The position numbers and the translations under genes are program-made. From Myxococcales bacterium (GTDB lineage Bacteria; Myxococcota_A; Polyangia; Palsa-1104; SHYY01): DNA of 35,627 nt. The stretch spans positions 1-35,627 of the forward strand of contig JAHFDT010000011.1 of the NCBI GenBank assembly GCA_023248875.1, given 5' to 3'. Shown here piece by piece: positions 9,758-17,697 of the stretch (position 1 is the stretch's first letter; the number at the start of each line of letters is the position of its first letter). The notes below the pieces were generated by a model. It had not been told where the DNA came from and ran no database searches. It worked only from the letters and a program-made list of their open reading frames with translations.

Positions 9758-10360
9758 TTAGCCGGTGAGCGCCCGCAGCGCCTCTTTGACCAGCTGCTCG
9801 AGCGGCACCTCGGCTCCCCATTTTTTCGTGGCCTCCTCGGCAGCGCGCTCGGCCTCGGCCTGACGATAGCCGAGGTGGACGAGCGCCGAGGACACCGCAG
9901 CCGCGGTGCCGGTCGATCGTACCATGGGCGCACTGTTCGTGCTGCGCGCGAGGCCGAGCTTTTCGAACTTGTCGCGCAGTTCAACGACCAATCTTTCGGC
10001 GGTTTTCTTGCCGATGCCGGGTGTGCGGGAGAGGCGCGCGACATCGCCGGCGACGATAGTTTGCGAAAGCTCCTCGGGACGCAGGGCCGAGAGCAGCGCC
10101 ATCGCCAGCTTGGGGCCGATGCCGGAGACGCTGATGCAGAGCTCGAAGGCGCGCCGCTCGGCATCGCTGGCGAAACCAAACAGAAGGTGCGCATCCTCGC
10201 GAATCTGCAAATGGGTGCGCAGGGTGACTTCACTCCCCGGCGCCGGCAGTTCAGCGAGCGTCTGTAGGGAGACCAGCACGCCGTAGCCGATGCCAGAAAC
10301 TTCGACGACCACACGGTCGAAGGATTTCTCGAGGAGGGTGCCGCGCAATTGGGCAATCAT
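9758..10360 (-). CDS. ruvA: Holliday junction branch migration protein RuvA
   Basis: A 200-residue junction-binding protein that tetramerises on four-way DNA and loads RuvB. The start at 10360 gives the family N-terminus MIAQLRGTLLEK; the open frame extends ten codons further upstream into ruvC, but that extension is not RuvA-like. Domains in order are an OB fold (about 1-62), tandem helix-hairpin-helix motifs (VSGIGPKLAMALLS and TPGIGKKTAERLV), a variable linker and the C-terminal three-helix RuvB-contact domain (VSSALVHLGYRQAEAERA). The start codon overlaps the ruvC stop as ATGA, so the two genes are translationally coupled. Confidence 0.97.
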   Translation of the reverse strand: MIAQLRGTLLEKSFDRVVVEVSGIGYGVLVSLQTLAELPAPGSEVTLRTHLQIREDAHLLFGFASDAERRAFELCISVSGIGPKLAMALLSALRPEELSQTIVAGDVARLSRTPGIGKKTAERLVVELRDKFEKLGLARSTNSAPMVRSTGTAAAVSSALVHLGYRQAEAERAAEEATKKWGAEVPLEQLVKEALRALTG

Positions 10361-10833
10361 GGCCGCTTTCCAGTGTGGTGCGCGTGGCAAATCGCAACCG
10401 CCAGTGCATCGGCGGCGTCGCTCGCAGGGCGGCGCTTCATTGCCAGAAGAACGCGCACGACCTCGGCCATCTGCTCTTTGCCGGCGCGGCCGTATCCTGC
10501 CACGCTACGCTTCACGGTGGCGGGTGGGTAGGCGTGCACAGCGAGGTCAGCCAAACCCACTGCGGCCAGTGCCACTCCGCGCGCGTGGCCGAGCGTGAGA
10601 GCCGCGCGGGCATCGATGCCATGAAACAGATCTTCGACCGCCACCACCGCGGGGGCCAGCTCACTGATCACTTCGCGGAGCTCCTGGGACAGTTCGGCCA
10701 ACCGAGCGGCCAGTGGCGCTGTCCTTGGGGGCTCGATCACACCGCACTCGAGATAGTGAAGCCGCCCGCTCGACCACTCCACTGCTCCATAGCCGCAACG
10801 CCGCGTGCCGGGATCGATCCCTAGAATGCGCAC
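10357..10833 (-). CDS. ruvC: crossover junction endodeoxyribonuclease RuvC
   Basis: A 158-residue Holliday-junction resolvase that nicks symmetric strands of four-way junctions using two metal ions. All four catalytic acids are visible: Asp7 (GIDPGT), Glu67 (AVEDLF), Asp139 and Asp142 (SDAADALA), matching E. coli D7, E66, D138 and D141. Family motifs LGHARGVAL and YPPATVKRSVAGYGRAGKEQM are intact. The start codon is GTG and shares one base with the yebC stop (TAGTG), implying translational coupling. It is followed by ruvA with a 4-base overlap. Confidence 0.97.
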   Translation of the reverse strand: MRILGIDPGTRRCGYGAVEWSSGRLHYLECGVIEPPRTAPLAARLAELSQELREVISELAPAVVAVEDLFHGIDARAALTLGHARGVALAAVGLADLAVHAYPPATVKRSVAGYGRAGKEQMAEVVRVLLAMKRRPASDAADALAVAICHAHHTGKRP

Positions 10834-11582
10834 TAAGCCGAGAGGCGCTCGAACACTTCGTCGTCGATCTCGGCGTTCACGTAGACGTTCTGCACGTCGT
10901 CATGGTCTTCGAGCGCATTGATCAGCTTGACGGTCGACTCGGCGTCCTTGCCCTCGAGGCGTAGCGTGGTCTCCGGCAGCATCGCCACTTCGGCACCGGC
11001 CGGCTTGAACCCCTGCTTCTCGAGCGCCTCCTTCACCGTGATGAAACTGGACGGTTCGGTCAGCACGGTCACCGAGCCATCGCCCGACTGCAGATCTTCA
11101 GCGCCCGCTTCGAGCGCTGCCTCCATCAACTTGTCCTCGTCCACTTCCGCCGCGTCGAAGACCACGGTGCCGCGCCGCTTGAAGAGGTATGTGACCGCGC
11201 CGGCGGCCGCGAGTTTGGCGTTGTGTTTTTCGAGGAGATGGCGGATCTCCGAAGCGGTGCGGTTGCGGTTATCCGTCAGAATCTCGACGATCACCGCCGA
11301 ACCGCCGGGCCCATAGGCCTCGTAGAGCAGCTCTTCGAGGGAGATGGGGCCGAGCTCGCCGGTCCCCTTCTTGATGGCGCGCTGGATGGTGTCATTCGGA
11401 ATCGCATCGCCCCGGGCCTTGTCGATGGCGGTGCGCAGCGATGGATTGTGCGCCGGATCGCCGATTCCGTTCGAGGCCGCGAGGGTGATGGCTTTGAGCG
11501 ACTTGGTCCAGCCTTTGGACTTCTTCGCGTCGCTGGCGGCCTTCTTGTGTTTGATCTTGGACCAACGGTTATGCCCGGACAT
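10833..11582 (-). CDS. yebC: YebC/TACO1 family protein (translation factor or transcriptional regulator)
   Basis: A 249-residue protein of the YebC family, historically described as a transcriptional regulator (PmpR) and more recently linked to translation of difficult peptide stretches. The diagnostic N-terminus MSGHNRWSKIKHKKAASDAKK and segments DKARGDAIPNDTIQRAIKKGTGE and EAYGPGGSAVIVEILTDNRNRT are intact. An AGGAG ribosome site lies 5 bases before the ATG. Its position directly upstream of ruvC is a classic bacterial arrangement. It follows the flavoprotein gene by 38 bases on the same strand, so transcription may begin further upstream. Confidence 0.97.
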   Translation of the reverse strand: MSGHNRWSKIKHKKAASDAKKSKGWTKSLKAITLAASNGIGDPAHNPSLRTAIDKARGDAIPNDTIQRAIKKGTGELGPISLEELLYEAYGPGGSAVIVEILTDNRNRTASEIRHLLEKHNAKLAAAGAVTYLFKRRGTVVFDAAEVDEDKLMEAALEAGAEDLQSGDGSVTVLTEPSSFITVKEALEKQGFKPAGAEVAMLPETTLRLEGKDAESTVKLINALEDHDDVQNVYVNAEIDDEVFERLSA

Positions 11583-11620
11583 GACTACTCCTGTTCAAAC
11601 GAGTCCGGATAGCATGCCGC

Positions 11621-12709
11621 TCAAACATGTTCAAGCGCCCAGGTGAGCGTCTTTTGCACCGGCGGGACGGCCACCAGGGAGGTGAGCAAGGAAAAGGCGG
11701 GCGTATTGGCGAAGCGCATGAATCCGAGGGCCAGTAGAAAGCGCGCGGTAAAGGCGCGCTGGATCGCGGTTCGATAGGCGGTGAGGAGACGGTCGCCATC
11801 GGTGATGCCATGTCGGGCGATCAGTTCGGCGGCGATCACGCCCGATTTCATGGCGTAGAAAATCCCTTCGCCCGTGGCCGCGTTGGTTAGCCGCGCCGCT
11901 TCGCCGATCCAGAGCGCGCCGGGCGCTGCGACCTCACCGATCTCCTCGGTGTAGACGATCGGGGCACCACGGTATTTTTGCACCTGGGTGGCCTTCCGCA
12001 GCCGCCGGCCGAGGTGGCGATCGACGATCTCGCCGAAGATGTCCTTGGGCGGCACGGGATCCTCGGGACGATAGTAAATGCCGATGTTGACGCGTTCGGT
12101 CGTTTCGGGAAAGAGCCAGCCATACCAGGGGGCGACCCGCCGATCGAACCACATCTCCATGTGGCCCGGCAACACCCCCTCGACACCCTCCCACCAGCCC
12201 ATGAGGGTGGCGATCTGGCGCTTCTTACGCAGGTCGCTGGAAAAGCGGCTGTGAGCACCATCGGCGACGAGCGTGAGGTCGGCTTCGAGGGTGCGCTGGC
12301 CGTCCGACACTCCCGCCACGCGACCGCGTGGATCCCGCACCAGCGTGGTCGCCTTGAAGCCCTGTTCGAATCGTACCCCGAAGCGCTCGGCGGCGAAGGC
12401 GATCTCGGCGTCGAAGCGCGCGCGCGGGATGATCCAGGCACCGCCCGCTTTGCCGGTCAGGGTCGCCTGGCGGCCACTCGGGCCGGTGAAACGCAGACCG
12501 GAGACCGGGTAGGCCAGCGGGGCCATGGTCGTTTCAATGCCGAGCGTGTGACAGAGCGATATGCAGCGTGGCGAGAGCGCCGAGCCGCAGGTCTTGACGC
12601 GCGGGAAGGAGTCGCGGTCGAGCAGGACGATTTCATGGGTTCCCTGGCGGCTGAGCGCCAGAGCCGCAGTGGCGCCCGCGGGTCCTGCGCCAACGATCGC
12701 GATTCGCAT
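11621..12709 (-). CDS. geranylgeranyl reductase family FAD-dependent oxidoreductase
   Basis: A 362-residue flavoprotein of the geranylgeranyl reductase family, whose members reduce double bonds in isoprenoid chains of lipids or quinones. The start at 12709 gives MRIAIVGAGPAGATAA, with the FAD-binding GxGxxG at residues 7-12; the open frame extends 63 codons upstream, but that part has no family resemblance. Other signature parts are DRDSFPRVKTCGSALS near residue 34, the second FAD contact VADGAHS, and the GEAARLTNAATGEGIFYAM segment. No membrane anchor is clear. The substrate is unknown; a menaquinone or polyprenyl lipid is plausible by family. It leads the yebC-ruvCAB run and is divergent from the first PilZ gene. 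Confidence 0.88.
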   Translation of the reverse strand: MRIAIVGAGPAGATAALALSRQGTHEIVLLDRDSFPRVKTCGSALSPRCISLCHTLGIETTMAPLAYPVSGLRFTGPSGRQATLTGKAGGAWIIPRARFDAEIAFAAERFGVRFEQGFKATTLVRDPRGRVAGVSDGQRTLEADLTLVADGAHSRFSSDLRKKRQIATLMGWWEGVEGVLPGHMEMWFDRRVAPWYGWLFPETTERVNIGIYYRPEDPVPPKDIFGEIVDRHLGRRLRKATQVQKYRGAPIVYTEEIGEVAAPGALWIGEAARLTNAATGEGIFYAMKSGVIAAELIARHGITDGDRLLTAYRTAIQRAFTARFLLALGFMRFANTPAFSLLTSLVAVPPVQKTLTWALEHV

Positions 12710-12849
12710 AGGGGCGCTGGGTACACCAGCGGCCGGGGGCGGGTCAAGCGTTGCCTCTGGGGTGTCATGGATCTGGCGTCGTCCGTCAAAAACGTGTCGA
12801 TTTTTCTGACCCAATGGGCGAAACTCCGCAGCTGGCGCGAAGATTGATT

Positions 12850-12865
12850 TGGAACAGGGGTTGCT
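12850..12865 (+). promoter_or_regulatory. candidate sigma-54 -24/-12 promoter
   Basis: The sequence TGGAACAGGGGTTGCT matches the RpoN consensus TGGCACRNNNNTTGCW at every defined position except one (C to A at the fourth base). The invariant GG (12851-12852) and GC (12863-12864) are 10 bases apart as required. It precedes a PilZ gene that is itself followed by an NtrC-type sigma-54 activator. A caution is that the predicted transcript start (about 12876) lies only 4 bases before the chosen ATG at 12880. The ribosome site GAGGTGG (12871-12877) would then be mostly excluded, so the transcript would be nearly leaderless or a second promoter is used. Confidence 0.5.
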
Positions 12866-12879
12866 GGGAAGAGGTGGAC

Positions 12880-13308
12880 ATGGCGAGCCGAAAGTCATCG
12901 AGGCGTAGGTCGGAGCGGGTAGCCATCAAGCTTCCGGTGCGCTGGCGGCGAGGGCAGAGAATCATCGAAGCCATCACCGGCGATATCTCCGGAGAGGGGC
13001 TGTTCGTGGGCACCCAGGAGCAGGTCCCCCCCGGCTCGCTGATGCATCTCGAGGTCGACGTCCCGGGCGAACCGCCGCTCGCCATGTTTGTCACGGCGAT
13101 GTTCGTTGGACAGACCACGAATGGTGCTGGGATCGGCGCGGAGATTTTCGTGATGAGCGAGCCGGAACGGCGCCGTTGGCGTCGTTTTTATTTGGGGCTA
13201 CTCCGGGAGCGCCTTCGCGCGCCCACCACTAGCGTAAGCCAGGATGATCTTTCGAAGGCGGAGCGGACTGCGCCGCCGCCGAATCCTCGGTTGATCGGCG
13301 CGGCGTAA
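12880..13308 (+). CDS. PilZ domain protein (putative cyclic-di-GMP receptor)
   Basis: A 142-residue single-domain PilZ protein, probably a cytoplasmic receptor for cyclic di-GMP. Both ligand-binding signatures are present: RxxxR (R9 to R13) and D-x-S-x-x-G (D35, S37, G40). The open frame reaches back to 12751, but the start at 12880 is supported by a GAGGTGG ribosome site and places the RxxxR loop near the N-terminus as usual. The last 25 residues are a proline-rich, low-complexity tail. Sixty bases downstream lies the NtrC-type regulator and beyond that a second PilZ gene, all on the plus strand, suggesting one signalling module. Confidence 0.88.
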   Translation: MASRKSSRRRSERVAIKLPVRWRRGQRIIEAITGDISGEGLFVGTQEQVPPGSLMHLEVDVPGEPPLAMFVTAMFVGQTTNGAGIGAEIFVMSEPERRRWRRFYLGLLRERLRAPTTSVSQDDLSKAERTAPPPNPRLIGAA

Positions 13309-13367
13309 TCATACCAGGAACGGGGGTAGGGTTGCACCGTGCTGCCTCCGCCAGGTAAGATGGCGCC

Positions 13368-14768
13368 ATGGCGGACCGAACGAACGCTGCCCCACGGGTC
13401 TCCCACCGGGTGTTGGTGGTGGAAGACGACCAGCTCCTACGGCGTGGCCTGGTTCGCCAGCTTATCCGAGAGGGCTGCGAAGTCGCGGAAGCGGCCGACG
13501 GGCAGGCCGCCGCCGAGGAGCTCGAGCGGGGCTTTGCCGCTGAGCTGATCATCAGCGATTTGGAGATGCCACGCTCGGGCGGTCGCGATGTGCTGGCGCT
13601 CGGGCTCAAGCGCCAGGTACCGGTGGTGATCCTCACCGGCCACGGTTCAGTCGAACTGGCGGTGGACCTCATGCGGCAGGGGGCGGCCAACTTTCTCACC
13701 AAGCCCTTTTCCCCCGAGAATCTGCGCGGTGTTCTCGACGAGGCTTTCGGCCGAAAAACGACCTCTCGGTCGGTTCAGGCGGCGCCGCGCCTCACCGAGA
13801 TGTTGGTCGGGCAGGCGGTGGGCTTTCTCCAGGTCCTCGATACCGTCGAGACCGTAGCGGAGACGGATGCCACCGTGCTCATCACCGGCGAAAGCGGCAC
13901 GGGCAAGGAGCTGGTAGCGCGGATGATCCATGCGGCCAGCCGGCGGGCGGCGAAACCGTTTGTGGCAGTCAACTGCGGCGGCCTGCCGGACACCCTGCTC
14001 GAGAGTGAGCTGTTCGGCCACACTCGGGGCGCCTTTACCGGAGCGACGCATGCCCGCGCGGGCCGCTTTCAGCTGGCCGACCGTGGCACCGTGTTTCTCG
14101 ACGAAGTGGGCGATATGCCCGCCAGTTTTCAGGTCAAGCTGCTGCGAGTGCTACAGGAGGGGCAGTTCGAGGTGCTGGGCGAGAGCGTCACTCGCACCGT
14201 CGACGTTCGGGTGATTGCCGCCACTCACCGCGATCTGACCGCGATGGTGGCAGAGGGGACGTTTCGCGAGGATCTCTTCTACCGCCTGAACGTGATCGAT
14301 CTGAAGCTGCCACCGCTGCGAGATCGTCGAGAAGATATTCCGCTGCTGGTGACGCACCTCATTGCCGCGGCCAATACGCGCCACGGGCGGAATGTCGCGG
14401 GCGCCGCGCAAGAGGTGGTGGCTGCCTTTGCAGGCTACCGCTGGCCCGGAAACATTCGAGAGCTGTCCAATGTGGTCGAACGGATGGTGGTGCTCAAGCG
14501 GCAGGGAGAGCTCGATGTCAACGATCTGCCAGCCGCCTTTCAGGGGACACCAGCGGCGAATGCGCGGGTGGTGGAGCTCCCGGCCCACGGCATCGATTTA
14601 CGCCAGGCGGTGACCGAGTTTGAATATGCGCTGATCGAGCAGGCGCTCACCCGCACGGGGGGCAATCGCAACGCCGCCGCGCAGCTGCTCGGCCTCAATC
14701 GCACCACCCTGGTCGAGAAGCTGCGCCGTAAGCCGAGCGCGGAGAGTGGCGAGCCGGAAAAGGGGTAG
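13368..14768 (+). CDS. NtrC-family sigma-54-dependent response regulator
   Basis: A 466-residue transcription activator with three domains. The receiver has the acidic pocket D20/D21, phospho-acceptor Asp64 (ISDLEMPR), Thr90 and Lys112. The AAA+ domain has Walker A GESGTGKE (174-181), the sigma-54-contact loop GAFTGA (221-226) and Walker B TVFLDE (241-246). The C-terminus has a Fis-type helix-turn-helix ([18 protein letters not shown]). All residues needed for ATP hydrolysis and RpoN activation are intact, so it should activate sigma-54 promoters when phosphorylated. No histidine kinase gene lies nearby, so it is an orphan regulator here. The flanking PilZ genes and the sigma-54-like element upstream of the first one make local control plausible. 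Confidence 0.95.
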   Translation: MADRTNAAPRVSHRVLVVEDDQLLRRGLVRQLIREGCEVAEAADGQAAAEELERGFAAELIISDLEMPRSGGRDVLALGLKRQVPVVILTGHGSVELAVDLMRQGAANFLTKPFSPENLRGVLDEAFGRKTTSRSVQAAPRLTEMLVGQAVGFLQVLDTVETVAETDATVLITGESGTGKELVARMIHAASRRAAKPFVAVNCGGLPDTLLESELFGHTRGAFTGATHARAGRFQLADRGTVFLDEVGDMPASFQVKLLRVLQEGQFEVLGESVTRTVDVRVIAATHRDLTAMVAEGTFREDLFYRLNVIDLKLPPLRDRREDIPLLVTHLIAAANTRHGRNVAGAAQEVVAAFAGYRWPGNIRELSNVVERMVVLKRQGELDVNDLPAAFQGTPAANARVVELPAHGIDLRQAVTEFEYALIEQALTRTGGNRNAAAQLLGLNRTTLVEKLRRKPSAESGEPEKG

Positions 14769-14814
14769 CGCTGGCCCCCCGAGCTCGATATACTAGAATT
14801 TCTGGGAATCAGAA

Positions 14815-15222
14815 ATGAGCCGCCCGCCGATATCTCAACCCCCCAAGACGGACGAGCCCGAACCTGCGGGCGGGGAGCAGCGTGTCCACGCGCGTGCGCC
14901 CCTGTCGATCGAGGTCAACCTTGAGAGTGAGCACAACTTCTATGCGGGGATCACCGGCGACGTCAGCGAAGGTGGCGTCTTCGTTGCGACCGTTTCTCCA
15001 CCGCCGCTTGGAGCACTGGTCGAGCTGCTGCTGACGCTACCCGATGCTCCCGAAGGGTTTCATCTGACGGGCGAGGTCTGCTGGATTCGCGATCGCTGGA
15101 TGGTCAACGACGGGTCACCGCCCGGCTGTGGCATCCGCTGGGTGCAGATTTCACCGGAAGCGCTGCGCGCGGTATCCGAGTTCGTCAATCGCCGCCGCGA
15201 CTCGATCCTATTTGAACATTAA
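14815..15222 (+). CDS. PilZ domain protein, Myxococcus-type paralog family
   Basis: A 135-residue PilZ protein resembling the Myxococcus xanthus paralogous PilZ family (TIGR02266). It carries RxxxR (R23 to R27) and D-x-S-x-G-G (D49, S51, G53, G54), followed by the strand pattern GEVCWIRD and GCGIRWVQIS typical of that family. A proline-rich N-terminal 20 residues precede the domain. It probably senses cyclic di-GMP in the cytoplasm. It begins 46 bases after the NtrC-type regulator. Its 3' end overlaps by 4 bases the convergent unknown gene at 15219-16475. Confidence 0.88.
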   Translation: MSRPPISQPPKTDEPEPAGGEQRVHARAPLSIEVNLESEHNFYAGITGDVSEGGVFVATVSPPPLGALVELLLTLPDAPEGFHLTGEVCWIRDRWMVNDGSPPGCGIRWVQISPEALRAVSEFVNRRRDSILFEH

Positions 15223-16475
15223 GACGGTCGAAACAGCCCCTTGAACAGCGAGCTGGTACGAACGCGATCGAGCTGATGACCGAGGTCAGTAGGATCGGGT
15301 TGGGTGTGATTCTCTTCGACGTAGGCGGCGCGGATTTCAGCGGGGGACAGCCCTTTGAGCAGGCACTCGAGGGCAAATAGAAACCCATCGTCGATCGAGT
15401 CGATGCCCAGCACGTTGGGTTCGCGAGAATGGAGCGCTCGCGTCTGACTCAGATCGATCACCCAGCCGACGATGGTGTCGACTGGATTTTCGTCAGGGTA
15501 GCGCTCTCTGACGAGGTCGAGGACCCGCTGGCGATCTGGCACGTTGAGCAGCAGCGCTAACAAGAAGCGGTGCTCGGGGCGGGTGACGATATCGCGCCGC
15601 AGGATGATGTTGTGCTTGCGCTCCTTTTCCTCGAACACCTGGGGGAAGCGGGCGGCGAGCGGCTGGTTTTGGGTGAACGCGAGGAGACCGGCAAAGCGAT
15701 CGGTGGCCCCGACGAACCGCTGTTCGAGCGCGTCCCGCTGCTGGTGAGCGTAGACGAGATCGAGGAGGGCAAAGGAGGTGTGGAGATCGGCCTTCGTCAT
15801 CAGGTCCGCCAGCAGGCGGTCCGTTTCGGGATGGCGCATGCAGAGGAGCAGCGAAGCGGTCTGAAGCTGCCGGGTCAGCAGGGGATCCTTCAGAAATGGA
15901 TTGAGCGCCACGCCGGGCGGGTAGTAGTCCCATTGCGGCAGGGTCGAAGGAACGCTACTGGTTCGGATCACGACGCTGGTGGAGGGACGATCGAGGTGAA
16001 ACAGCGAGTGGATCAAATCGCCCCCGGGATGGATCGGCCGAACCGCACCGCGGGCGAGCAGCTCGACGCTGTCGAGCTCGACCTGCCCGATGCGAAAGTG
16101 GGAGCTTACGGCCTGCTCTTGCCGGAACCGAAAGCGGCTGTGTAGGCTGGAGCCATCGAGCACCTGAAAGGCACCGGAGAAGGCGTGCTGATGGATGCTG
16201 GTACTGCCATCGAGCCAAAAATAGGCGTCGATGTAGAAGCGAGGCGCGGCGTAGAGCGTGATCGGCGGATTGCCAAAGCGCGCCTCCAGATCGGGCTGCT
16301 GCGGCAGGTCGGTGGTGCCAAACACCCACTGGACGATCTCTAAGGGGGCGACCCGATCCGGCAGCCCCGCCTCGGTGAGCGCCTCGCAGGCGATCGTGAT
16401 GAAGGCCGCCGAGTCATAGTGAGTGGCCCGCCAGCGACTTTCGACACGCTCACCCAATTCACGGAAGATTCTCAC
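15219..16475 (-). CDS. unknown protein with cupin-like histidine cluster
   Basis: A 418-residue protein that I do not recognise as a named family. Residues 78-172 look like a cupin (double-stranded beta helix). They contain the His-x-His pair H95/H97 in STSIHQHAFSGAF, a glycine-containing turn (VLDGSSLHS, H112) and a second histidine group (IHPGGDLIHSLFHL, H149, H156, H160) preceding a strand VVIRT. That is the layout of a metal site, so a metal-dependent oxygenase or isomerase is possible, but this is inference. The C-terminal half is largely helical and contains no motif I know. The start is GTG. There is no signal peptide. The TPR/HEAT gene lies 34 bases upstream on the same strand. Confidence 0.75.
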   Translation of the reverse strand: MRIFRELGERVESRWRATHYDSAAFITIACEALTEAGLPDRVAPLEIVQWVFGTTDLPQQPDLEARFGNPPITLYAAPRFYIDAYFWLDGSTSIHQHAFSGAFQVLDGSSLHSRFRFRQEQAVSSHFRIGQVELDSVELLARGAVRPIHPGGDLIHSLFHLDRPSTSVVIRTSSVPSTLPQWDYYPPGVALNPFLKDPLLTRQLQTASLLLCMRHPETDRLLADLMTKADLHTSFALLDLVYAHQQRDALEQRFVGATDRFAGLLAFTQNQPLAARFPQVFEEKERKHNIILRRDIVTRPEHRFLLALLLNVPDRQRVLDLVRERYPDENPVDTIVGWVIDLSQTRALHSREPNVLGIDSIDDGFLFALECLLKGLSPAEIRAAYVEENHTQPDPTDLGHQLDRVRTSSLFKGLFRPS

Positions 16476-16509
16476 GTCGGTAAAAACTAGACGATCTGAA
16501 CGCGAGAAG

Positions 16510-17577
16510 CTACTCCGTCTGCGGCGATTCGATCCGGTTCAGGTTTTCGCGCGCTATTTCGTAGTCGGGATTGAGCTCGAGGGCACGCTGGAAGCAGCGC
16601 ATCGCTTCGGCGTTGCGCCCCTGGGCAAAGTAGGCGGCCCCGAGGTTCCCCCAGGACGGATAGTGGCGCGGCAGGGCGGTGATCACCTGCTCCAAGCCTG
16701 CGCAGGCCTGGTCGTAGCGGCCGGCAGTGAGCGCGGCGAGCGCGCGCAAAAAGAGCTGTTCGCTGGCCAGAATCTCGGGGAGGCCCACCCCGGGATGAGC
16801 GCGGCGGATGGCGGCCTCATACTCTGTGACGAACTGCCCGGCCTCGCATTGGCGCAGCGCAGATCCTTCGACGCCATCCTCCAGCTTGAGGTAGCGTTTG
16901 AGGGCCAGATAGCAGCGGCACAGCTGGTCCGCCGCTTTGGCGGCGGCCGCCAGGTTCCACTGGTGCAGCGCCTCGTCCGGCTCCACGATCACCGCCCGAT
17001 CGAGATAGGGCAGAGCCGCCTTGGCGTCGCCCAGCTCGAGACAGCAGACGCCGAGAAAAGAGAGCGCCTCGCCATCGTCGGGATCGGCGGCCACCACCCG
17101 CTCGAGAAGCCGCCGGGCGGGGCGAAGCTCGCCCGATTCGAGAAGGTCGAGCCCCTGGCTGCGCTGGTCAGAGAGCGGCGACCGTCGGGTGATGGCGGTG
17201 CAGCGCCGCCGGGTGTTGAGATCGGCCAGCAGCGCGAAGGCGAGCGTCTTGGCCTGGTCGCTGACCCGAGGATCTTCGAGGAGGCGGCTGACGCGCTCTG
17301 CGACACGCGGTCCGCCCAGCTGGCGGAGGAGGTAACACGCCCAGAGCGCCTCGTCCTCCCGCGGGGAGGCCACCGCACGGACCAGCGTGGGGATGGCCGC
17401 GACTCCCGCCGCCCGGACTCGACGGACCAGCCGGCGCCGGGTGTTCCCCTCCGGCGGGGTGCCGCTTCGGGCCGCCGCCAAAGAGGCGACGATATCCCGT
17501 AAGGGGCTAAGAGCATTGGAAATGTCATCGACTTGGCGACCTGTCGATGCATCGACCGCGCTGTGAAGTTGCATCAT
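16510..17577 (-). CDS. HEAT-like plus TPR repeat protein
   Basis: A 355-residue all-helical protein, probably a protein-interaction scaffold. Residues about 45-130 look like HEAT/armadillo repeats (AAIPTLVRAVASPREDEALWACYLLRQLGG). From about 140 onward there are TPR units (GLDLLESGELRPARRLLERVVAADPDDGEALSF, then GAAYFAQGRNAEAMRCFQRALELNPDYEIA at the end). No signal peptide or membrane segment is apparent. It starts with ATGATG at 17572-17577, so either codon may be used. It is upstream of the cupin-like gene with a 34-base gap and may be co-transcribed with it. The partner protein is unknown. Confidence 0.82.
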   Translation of the reverse strand: MMQLHSAVDASTGRQVDDISNALSPLRDIVASLAAARSGTPPEGNTRRRLVRRVRAAGVAAIPTLVRAVASPREDEALWACYLLRQLGGPRVAERVSRLLEDPRVSDQAKTLAFALLADLNTRRRCTAITRRSPLSDQRSQGLDLLESGELRPARRLLERVVAADPDDGEALSFLGVCCLELGDAKAALPYLDRAVIVEPDEALHQWNLAAAAKAADQLCRCYLALKRYLKLEDGVEGSALRQCEAGQFVTEYEAAIRRAHPGVGLPEILASEQLFLRALAALTAGRYDQACAGLEQVITALPRHYPSWGNLGAAYFAQGRNAEAMRCFQRALELNPDYEIARENLNRIESPQTE

Positions 17578-17625
17578 ACGCTACCATGCAAGTATGGTCA
17601 CAGGTTGTCAATATTTAATTGGACG

Positions 17626-17655
17626 CCCGCTCTTTTGTCCCCCGCTCTTTTGTCC
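17626..17655. repeat. perfect tandem duplication of a 15-bp unit
   Basis: The 15-base unit CCCGCTCTTTTGTCC occurs twice with no gap, at 17626-17640 and 17641-17655. It lies in the 120-base region between two divergently transcribed TPR-type genes. A TTGACA-like hexamer and an AT-rich patch lie beside it. It could be a duplicated operator or the trace of replication slippage. Confidence 0.9.
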
Positions 17656-17697
17656 TCTGTTGAGCCGATCAGTGTCCCGTGATAAGAGTCCCCCCGC

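Noticed and set aside
12751-12879. Longer N-terminus for the first PilZ protein
   Set aside because: The extension has no ribosome site or family resemblance, while 12880 has GAGGTGG upstream and places RxxxR near the N-terminus.
13321-13336. Second sigma-54-like site upstream of the NtrC gene
   Set aside because: GG and TTGCA are 10 bases apart, but the CAC and R positions between them all mismatch, so it is too weak to call.
14789-14794. TATACT as a -10 box for the second PilZ gene
   Set aside because: No recognisable -35 hexamer lies 16-18 bases upstream.
17583-17611. TTGACA -35 hexamer for the HEAT/TPR gene
   Set aside because: The -35 is perfect on the minus strand, but the matching -10 (CATGGT) is poor and the start would fall on the ATG itself.
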